A program made the translations under genes and the position numbers. Source: Streptomyces sp. NBC_01267 (GTDB lineage Bacteria > Actinomycetota > Actinomycetes > Streptomycetales > Streptomycetaceae). Taken from it: a stretch of DNA of 64,000 nt. Every line of letters begins with the position of its first letter. Within the stretch, counting starts at the first letter, position 1. Below the pieces are notes generated by a model that saw only the letters and a program-made list of their open reading frames with translations, made no database searches and was not told where the DNA came from. The stretch is taken from contig NZ_CP108455.1 in assembly GCF_036241575.1 (NCBI RefSeq), positions 3,158,001 to 3,222,000 of the forward strand, given 5' to 3'. Of the stretch, positions 58,663 through 64,000 are shown one piece after another.

Positions 58663-61512
58663 ATGGACACGTACAGGGATACATACAGGGACACCTACCG
58701 ACAGAGGCGATGGGCGAGCGGCGGGGATCGTTTCGTCGCGATCACCGCTGTTCTGGCCATGCTCATGGCCGCCGCGGCGGTCCTGCTGGCCCCGGCCCGA
58801 GCGGACGCAGCCACAGCCGCAGCTACAACCGCAACCGCCATACCGGACACCTCGATCGCGGTAAACGGTCAGGACACCGGCCGGACCTTCGACGGGATCG
58901 GCGCGATCAGCGGCGGCGGCGGCAACAGCCGACTGCTGACCGACTACCCGCCCGCGCAGCGCGACGCCGTCCTCGACTACCTCTTCAAGCCCGGCTACGG
59001 CGCGAACCTGCAGATGCTGAAGCTGGAGACCGGCGGGGACGGGAACACCACGTCCGGCGCGGAGCAGACCATCGAAGAGACCCGCGGGGTGATCAACTGC
59101 AAGGTGGGGTACGAGTTCTGGCTCGCCCACCAGGCGGTGAAGCGCAACCCCCACCTCACGCTCAGCGGGCTGACCTGGTCGGCGCCGGGCTGGGTCGGTT
59201 CGAGCATGTACTCGCAGAACGGCATCCAGTTCCTGCTCGACTGGCTGGGCTGCGCCAAGGAACAGGGTCTCACCATCTCCTACCTGGGCGGCTGGAACGA
59301 GCGCGGCGGCTGGACCACGGCCTGGTGGAAGGACCTGCGGGCCGCTCTGGACGAGCACGGGTTCGGAGCCGTCAAGCTGGTGGCCGCCGATCAGGTGGAC
59401 TCGTTCTCCGAGGTCGGTGGCTCCATGGCCCAGGACGCGGAGTTCGCCAAGGCCGTCTCCGTCATCGGCGAGCACTACCCCTGCGGGTGGAACGGCCCCA
59501 CGCCGGTCTCCGATTACCCGAACGTGGAGACGGACTGCCGTACCTCGGCGGACACCCAGGCGCTGAAGACACCGTTGTGGGCCAGCGAGCAGGGCTCGAT
59601 GCAGTACAGCGCCGGCGGCCTGCCGATGGCGCGCGCCAACAACATCGACTACGTCGACGGCCGGATGACCGCGAGCGTCAACTGGCCCGTCGTCGCCTCG
59701 GCCTACTCGGACGTGGCCTACGCCGACCAGGGCCTCGTCCTGGCCAACGAACCCTGGTCGGGCCGGTACGACGTCGGGATGTCGACCTGGGTGACCGCGC
59801 ACACGACGCAGTTCGCGCAGCCGGGATGGCAGTACCTGGACGGCGGGAGCGGCTATCTGGGAGGCGAGACCTCCGACCAGGTCGGCAGTTATGTGACCCT
59901 CAAGTCGCCCGACCACCAGGACTGGAGTTCCGTCGTCGAGACGACCCGGGCCACCGGCCCGCAGAAGGTCTCGCTCACGGTCAGCGGCGGCCTGTCCACC
60001 CGGCCCGTGCACGTCTGGAGCACCGACCTGGTGTCCGGTGACCGTTCGCAGTGGTTCGTACAGGACCGGACGCTCGTGCCCGACGCGCACGGCACGGTCA
60101 CGATGACCCTGAAGCCCGACTCCATCTACTCGTTCACCACCACGACCGGGCAGCACAAGGGGAACGCCGCCTCGCCTTCGAGCAAGCCGCTCCCGCTGCC
60201 GTACGCCGACTCGTTCGACAAGGGCGCCCAGGGCCAGCAGGCCCGCTTCCTGGCCAACATGGAGGGCGCGTTCAGCGTCCAGCCGTGCGCGGGCCGTCAC
60301 GGCAAGTGCGTCCAACTCGACACCCCGGTACGGCCGTTGGAGTGGGGCAGCCACGAGTCGTTCTACCCGTACACGACGGGCGGCGGCAAAGCCTGGAGCA
60401 ACTACCAGGTGTCCGCCGACGTACGGAACGCCAAGCCGGGCTCCGTCGGGATCCTGGGCCGCCAGAGCAACCTCGGCGCCCAGACCGGCGACCCGTCGAA
60501 GGTGAACTCCTACTCGCTCACCCTCAGCGACGCCGGTGCCTGGTCGATCAACCTGGCGAACGGCTCCGGGAACATCCCGAAGTCCCTCGCCGGTGGAACC
60601 CTGCCCTCGGCCGCCGGGCTGAACACCTGGCACAACCTGGCGCTCACCTTCGACGGATCGCTGATCATCGCCTCGGTCGACGGCACCAGGGTCGGCTCGG
60701 TCACCGACACCACCCTGTCCGCGGGCAAGGTCGGCCTCGTCGCCGACGGCTACTCGGGCGGCGACCAGTACGACAACCTCAAGGTCAGCACGCTGACCGA
60801 CCTTGCCGTCCCGGTGTCACTGCCGGAAGGCGCGCACGCCCCCGGAGTGGTGACGAACATCGGTTACGACACCACGGGCAGCGCGACGAACCAGTGGCAG
60901 TACAGCGGCACCTGGCAGTCCGGCAGCGGAAACACCTGGAACAACACCACCGGTGACCACGCGGAGCTGGCCTTCCAGGGGGACAACGTCACCCTTCAGT
61001 CCCTGACCTACAGCAACCAGGGCATCGTGGACGTATCGCTGGACGGTGGCACCCCCACCGCGGTCGACCTCTACCGCGACAGCGGCAGCCCGACGCCGAC
61101 CTCGGTGTTCACCCGCACCGGTCTCGACCCGGACAAGCAGCACACGCTGACGGTGACCGTCACCGGCACGAAGAACCCCGCGTCCCAAGGCACCTGGGCC
61201 TCCATCGCCGGAGCCCTGGTGAGCAGGCCCGGCAAGCCGGCCCCGACACCGACGGTCACCAGGCCGGCGGACCGGGCCACGGTCCACCCCGGCCAGGTGC
61301 GGATCGAGGGCACCGCCACCGCGGGCGAACTGATCACCGTCTCGCTGTCCGGCGCACCGGCCTGCGTGAACCTCCCCACCGACCGGAACGGCAACTGGCA
61401 CTGCGACACGCACGTCCGGTCCGGCCGGACGGTACTCACCGCGGTCGGCACCGATCCGGTGACCGGCCTGCTGTCGGAGGCCACCGCCCCGGTTCATCTC
61501 ACCGTCTCGTAG
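58663..61512 (+). CDS. Secreted GH59 galactocerebrosidase
   Basis: A 949-residue exported family 59 glycoside hydrolase, related to human GALC, which hydrolyses beta-galactosides such as galactosylceramide. The N-terminus repeats DTYR three times before a signal peptide (about 22-50). In the barrel FDGIGAISGGGGNSRLL is the family start; the acid/base is Glu213 in LGGWNERGGW and the nucleophile Glu309 in PLWASEQGSM. A beta-sandwich follows, then a LamG-like lectin domain (about 500-710) and two further beta domains, the last Ig-like (TPTVTRPADRATVHPG). Bacterial members usually act on galactans or galactolipids. AGGAG is eight bases before ATG. Coregulation by the ROK repressor at 53.9 kb is likely. 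Confidence 0.92.
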   Translation: MDTYRDTYRDTYRQRRWASGGDRFVAITAVLAMLMAAAAVLLAPARADAATAAATTATAIPDTSIAVNGQDTGRTFDGIGAISGGGGNSRLLTDYPPAQRDAVLDYLFKPGYGANLQMLKLETGGDGNTTSGAEQTIEETRGVINCKVGYEFWLAHQAVKRNPHLTLSGLTWSAPGWVGSSMYSQNGIQFLLDWLGCAKEQGLTISYLGGWNERGGWTTAWWKDLRAALDEHGFGAVKLVAADQVDSFSEVGGSMAQDAEFAKAVSVIGEHYPCGWNGPTPVSDYPNVETDCRTSADTQALKTPLWASEQGSMQYSAGGLPMARANNIDYVDGRMTASVNWPVVASAYSDVAYADQGLVLANEPWSGRYDVGMSTWVTAHTTQFAQPGWQYLDGGSGYLGGETSDQVGSYVTLKSPDHQDWSSVVETTRATGPQKVSLTVSGGLSTRPVHVWSTDLVSGDRSQWFVQDRTLVPDAHGTVTMTLKPDSIYSFTTTTGQHKGNAASPSSKPLPLPYADSFDKGAQGQQARFLANMEGAFSVQPCAGRHGKCVQLDTPVRPLEWGSHESFYPYTTGGGKAWSNYQVSADVRNAKPGSVGILGRQSNLGAQTGDPSKVNSYSLTLSDAGAWSINLANGSGNIPKSLAGGTLPSAAGLNTWHNLALTFDGSLIIASVDGTRVGSVTDTTLSAGKVGLVADGYSGGDQYDNLKVSTLTDLAVPVSLPEGAHAPGVVTNIGYDTTGSATNQWQYSGTWQSGSGNTWNNTTGDHAELAFQGDNVTLQSLTYSNQGIVDVSLDGGTPTAVDLYRDSGSPTPTSVFTRTGLDPDKQHTLTVTVTGTKNPASQGTWASIAGALVSRPGKPAPTPTVTRPADRATVHPGQVRIEGTATAGELITVSLSGAPACVNLPTDRNGNWHCDTHVRSGRTVLTAVGTDPVTGLLSEATAPVHLTVS

Positions 61513-61520
61513 CGGGCTGA

Positions 61521-61573
61521 ACGAAGGCCGCGCCGGTTCCGGGCCGAAAGCCTGGAACCGGCGCGGCCTTCGT
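61521..61573. terminator. Strong bidirectional terminator
   Basis: A perfect 20-base-pair stem (61521-61540 with 61554-61573) around a 13-base loop, ending TTCGTTGT. It lies between the convergent GH59 and flavoprotein genes. Confidence 0.85.
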
Positions 61574-61598
61574 TGTCCCGCCCGTCTCCGCAAGGGCG

Positions 61599-62183
61599 TC
61601 AGGCCGGCCCCGGCAGTTTCGGGGTCAGCAGCTCCAGGGCCTCCTCCCAGCGCAAACTCTCCGCCCCGCCAACGGACTTGGGCTCGTGGGGTTCGTGCGA
61701 CCCGATCAGGACACCCATCTCCCGCAGCCGCTCCAGGCTCAGCCGGTACGCGGGATGGGCGGCCTGGGCCGAGTTCAGGTAGGGGAGGGCGCAGGTCGGG
61801 AGGCCGAAGCCGTAGGCCTCGCACAGGATGCCCAGGGCCAGGGTGTCGGAGATCCCGGCCGCCCACTTGTTGATCGTGTTGAACGTCGCCGGGGCCACGG
61901 CGATGGCGTCGGGGGGCGGCAGCGGGCGCGGGTCGCCCGGGGAACGCCATGCGGAGCGGATCGGGTAGCCGGTCCGGGCCTCGACCGCCTTCGCGTCGAT
62001 GAAGCCGAGGCCCAGCGGGGTGGCGACGACCCCCACGTCCCAGCCCGCCTGCTGGGCGGCCGTGATCAGTTGGTGCACGTCTCCGGCGATTCCGGCCGCG
62101 CACACGACGACGTACAGGAACGGTTTCTTGATCTGCTGACCGGTCTGACCGGGCTGACCGCGCTGATCCGGCTCATCGCTCAT
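61599..62183 (-). CDS. Flavoprotein, HFCD/phosphopantothenoylcysteine decarboxylase-like
   Basis: A 194-residue flavoprotein of the HFCD family (PPC decarboxylase, EpiD and relatives). FLYVVVCAAGIAGDVHQLI and GWDVGVVATPLGLGFID form the FMN-binding start, and AIAVAPATFNTINKWAAGISDTLAL matches the P-A-x-x-N-T-x-x-K-x-A-x-G motif with its conserved Asn. The catalytic His usual in decarboxylases may be the one in GDVHQLI. Actinobacteria have many such stand-alone paralogues separate from CoaBC; the substrate is unknown. AGGAG is seven bases before ATG 62183. The next gene on the same strand, upstream, is the alpha/beta hydrolase, 148 bases away. Confidence 0.87.
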   Translation of the reverse strand: MSDEPDQRGQPGQTGQQIKKPFLYVVVCAAGIAGDVHQLITAAQQAGWDVGVVATPLGLGFIDAKAVEARTGYPIRSAWRSPGDPRPLPPPDAIAVAPATFNTINKWAAGISDTLALGILCEAYGFGLPTCALPYLNSAQAAHPAYRLSLERLREMGVLIGSHEPHEPKSVGGAESLRWEEALELLTPKLPGPA

Positions 62184-62331
62184 GAGGAAGCTCCTGGTCG
62201 GCAGCAGAACACGGTCCGGAGAATGGCCCGGAAAGCGCTTCGGTCGTCGGTCACGTACCGGGATGCTGCCACTCGGCACGTCCGCAGGTATGGGAATCGG
62301 CCACGCCGCCATCCCTTTCCCGAGGGTCAGT

Positions 62332-63258
62332 TCACCGGGACTCGGACAGCCCCGGCGCCGCTCCAGCTTCGAACGTCCGGTGCAGCAACTCGACGAATTC
62401 CGCCGCGTACTCGACCGCACCGGTGTGCCCGCCCGGACACTCCAGCAACGGCTGCCCCAGGCGCTCGGCGAGCAACTCCGCCGGGCGGTACGGGAGATGG
62501 CCGCGCGACTCCCGGCCCGCCGCCAGGACCAGCTGCGCGCGCCGGGCCTTGATCGCGGGAACATCCAAGGGGTGCGAGGTGAACTGCCGCACCTCGTGCT
62601 CCAGGAAGAGCGGCAGGTTGACCGTCAGACGCGCCATCATCGCGGCCGTCTCCGGGTCCTCCGCCGCAGGCCCTGCCGACTCCCCCGTCACTTCTGTCTC
62701 CTTCGGTTCTTCCGGCTCCTCCGGTACGGAGAAGCCGATTCCCCGGGCGAACTCGGCGGTCGCCGCCGCGGTCCCCTGCCTGCGGAACGTCGCGTGGACC
62801 GACGCGAAGAACGCCCGCTGCTCCGCCGCGTCGGGCAGTACCTCCACGGCCGGGGGCTCGTGCGCGATCAGCAGGCGGACCCGCTCCGGGTGGCGGACCA
62901 GCAGGTCCAGGCCGACGATGGCCCCGGAGCTGATGCCGAACACGTACACCGGCTCCCCCGCCGGTGCCAGCAGTTCGATGAGCCGGTGCGCGTCGTCGCT
63001 CTGGACCTCCACCCGCTGATCGACCGGCGGGCCGTCGAGCAGGCTGCGCGAGTAGCCGCGGGCGTCGAAGGTGACCACCGTGTACCGCGCGGCCAGCCCG
63101 TCCGCCAGTCCGCCGAGGATGGTGGCGTCACCACCTCCGCCGGGGATCACCAGCAGGAGCGGTCCGGTGCCGCGCACCTCGTAGTAGAGCGTCGCGCCGG
63201 GTACGCGGAGGGTGCCACTCCTCGTACCTGTCCTCGTACCTGTCCTCAGGTTGCTCAT
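62332..63258 (-). CDS. Alpha/beta hydrolase
   Basis: A 308-residue alpha/beta hydrolase. LLVIPGGGGDATILGG is the oxyanion region, FDARGYSRS a typical strand-loop, VYVFGISSGAIVGLDLL the nucleophile elbow (G-x-S-x-G), and CPGGHTGAVEYAAEF holds the catalytic His. An acidic insertion (EEPEEPKETE) lies in the lid region at about 195. The substrate is unknown. A degraded TetR gene lies directly upstream on the same strand, perhaps its former regulator. ATG 63258 begins MSNLRTGTRTGTRSGT, a short repeat. Confidence 0.88.
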   Translation of the reverse strand: MSNLRTGTRTGTRSGTLRVPGATLYYEVRGTGPLLLVIPGGGGDATILGGLADGLAARYTVVTFDARGYSRSLLDGPPVDQRVEVQSDDAHRLIELLAPAGEPVYVFGISSGAIVGLDLLVRHPERVRLLIAHEPPAVEVLPDAAEQRAFFASVHATFRRQGTAAATAEFARGIGFSVPEEPEEPKETEVTGESAGPAAEDPETAAMMARLTVNLPLFLEHEVRQFTSHPLDVPAIKARRAQLVLAAGRESRGHLPYRPAELLAERLGQPLLECPGGHTGAVEYAAEFVELLHRTFEAGAAPGLSESR

Positions 63259-63289
63259 GGTCTCCCGTACCTACGTACGTCGCCTCACC

Positions 63290-63433
63290 GCAGCACACCA
63301 GGCCCTGCGATCCGGCGACGGCCTCCGGGGGCAGCTGCATCTGCGTCGCCGCGTACCGACCGGGATGCGCCAGGGCGAACTCCCGGTAGGCATCGGCGAA
63401 TGCGACCAGCGCTTCCCTGCCACCCTGGTCCGG
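63290..63433 (-). pseudogene. Remnant of a TetR regulator (WHG-type ligand domain)
   Basis: Reading the minus strand in the frame that no long ORF covers gives GGREALVAFADAYREFALAHPGRYAATQ followed by MQLPPEAVAGS; the first part in essence is the signature of the TetR_C WHG domain (A-x-x-x-A-Y-R-x-F-A-x-x-H-P-G-x-Y). There is no helix-turn-helix part upstream, only the terminator of the next gene. So this is a fragment of a lost TetR-family regulator, next to the hydrolase it may once have controlled. Confidence 0.65.
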
Positions 63434-63460
63434 AGGTCGGCCGGAACCAAGAAGCCAAGA

Positions 63461-63500
63461 AACCTGGTGCCCCTCGCCGGAAAGCTAGGGGCACCAGGTT
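63461..63500 (-). terminator. Terminator of the gene entering from the right
   Basis: A perfect 14-base-pair stem (63461-63474 with 63487-63500), loop of 12 bases, followed on the minus strand by TCTTGGCTTCTT. It lies 14 bases beyond the stop codon of the 63515 gene. Confidence 0.8.
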
Positions 63501-63514
63501 GTGGGTGCAAGCGA

Positions 63515-64000
63515 TTATCTGGCGCTGTCCGAACCGCCCGAGCCGCCCGGACCGCTCGCGCTGCTCGCCGCCGGGAGCACATCGCCCCCGGGGACCGCGC
63601 CGCCCGCCGGAAGCGTGTCCTTCAGCTCGTCCGGGCACGGGGTGCCGCGCGGCAGCTGGTAGGGGGAAGCCAGGTGGTAGACCCCTGGCTTCGGCGCGAG
63701 CAGCTCCGTCCATTCGTCGCCGTCCGCGTCCTTGTCCGTCTTCACCAGACAGCCGTTGACGTTGGAGAAGACCTTCGGCTCCCCGTCCGCCCGGCCCTTG
63801 GAAGCCTCGGTCTCCTGCGGAGGCTCGACGCTCTTGCCGTGCTCGTCCACCAGGCCCAGCCACGGCGAGTACGGAATCCGGATCAGCACCCGGCCCGCCT
63901 TCTTCACCCGGAGCGTCAACTCGCCCTCCGCCGCCCGCTCCACCGTCCCCGGCGGGTCGGCCATCGGAGTGGGCCGGTCGACCGCGAACAGCTGCCAGTT
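63515..64000 (-). CDS. C-terminal part of an unrecognised protein (5' end outside window)
   Basis: The gene enters from the right edge; the last 161 residues are visible, beginning NWQLFAVDRPTPMADPP in frame before the internal ATG at 63964. The visible part is a soluble beta-rich domain (GELTLRVKKAGRVLIRIPYSPWLGLVDEHG, FSNVNGCLVKTDKDADGDEWTELLAPKPGVYHL in essence) followed by a Gly/Ser/Pro-rich disordered tail. It has no membrane helix here. It resembles the extracellular C-terminal domain of large actinobacterial membrane proteins, but I cannot name the family. A clear terminator follows it. Confidence 0.7.
   Translation of the reverse strand, partial: NWQLFAVDRPTPMADPPGTVERAAEGELTLRVKKAGRVLIRIPYSPWLGLVDEHGKSVEPPQETEASKGRADGEPKVFSNVNGCLVKTDKDADGDEWTELLAPKPGVYHLASPYQLPRGTPCPDELKDTLPAGGAVPGGDVLPAASSASGPGGSGGSDSAR

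Overview
The window is Streptomyces chromosome. The DNA is about 70% GC with strong third-position GC, GTG starts are common, neighbouring genes overlap as ATGA or GTGA, and marker genes of the genus are present (sepX, an hrdD-type sigma factor, a SigB-type sigma factor, DUF6227). No rRNA, CRISPR array, complete transposon or classical antibiotic cluster was seen. There is one tRNA, for Arg(CCU).

Left part, 1-27.9 kb, looks like conserved core. A minus-strand operon runs galU, moeA/glp, moaC, mog, rimJ-like, sepX, joining UDP-glucose synthesis, molybdopterin enzymes and the cell-division membrane protein SepX. Next come 5-formyl-THF cyclo-ligase, a penicillin-acylase-family enzyme, a K+/H+ antiporter that seems to start at CTG, and an MFS transporter. 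An FmdB zinc-ribbon protein sits directly behind a CIRCE heat-shock operator, which makes it a candidate redox-regulated chaperone (Ruc). Then follow a nucleoside phosphorylase, a SAF-domain protein, a P1 peptidase, a WYL regulator divergent from a DHA2 exporter, hrdD, a GNAT, a dioxygenase/MarR divergent pair, a TetR/exporter pair, a secreted M6 protease, an anti-sigma-type ATPase and a SigB-family sigma factor.

28-36.8 kb holds the most interesting unit: an apparent seven-gene operon of MFS carrier, glycerol-kinase-like FGGY kinase, GlpD-like dehydrogenase, alkyl-DHAP-synthase-like flavoenzyme, GlpP-family RNA antiterminator, small ABM-fold protein and zinc alcohol dehydrogenase. It has a well-formed promoter and a long 5' leader that folds into an intrinsic terminator before the first gene. 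I infer a polyol or glycerol-ether catabolic operon controlled by GlpP antitermination. The kinase has lost two of the residues that glycerol kinase uses to hold glycerol.

37.4-49.4 kb is an amino-sugar region: ROK regulator, ABC importer (binding protein and two permeases) overlapping a cytoplasmic GH20 hexosaminidase, a secreted ricin-lectin/Asp-box protein, a broken glycosidase remnant and a secreted GH20 with a CBM32-like tail. Together they would cut beta-linked HexNAc outside, import the pieces and finish hydrolysis inside.

49.5-53.8 kb is accessory: a phosphorothioate-DNA-dependent restriction enzyme, the tRNA, three genes I do not recognise and an ISL3 transposase fragment. 53.8-61.5 kb is a second glycan locus: ROK repressor, a 987-residue secreted protein of unknown activity and a GH59 galactocerebrosidase. 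The end holds a flavoprotein, an alpha/beta hydrolase, a TetR remnant and the 3' part of an unrecognised gene.
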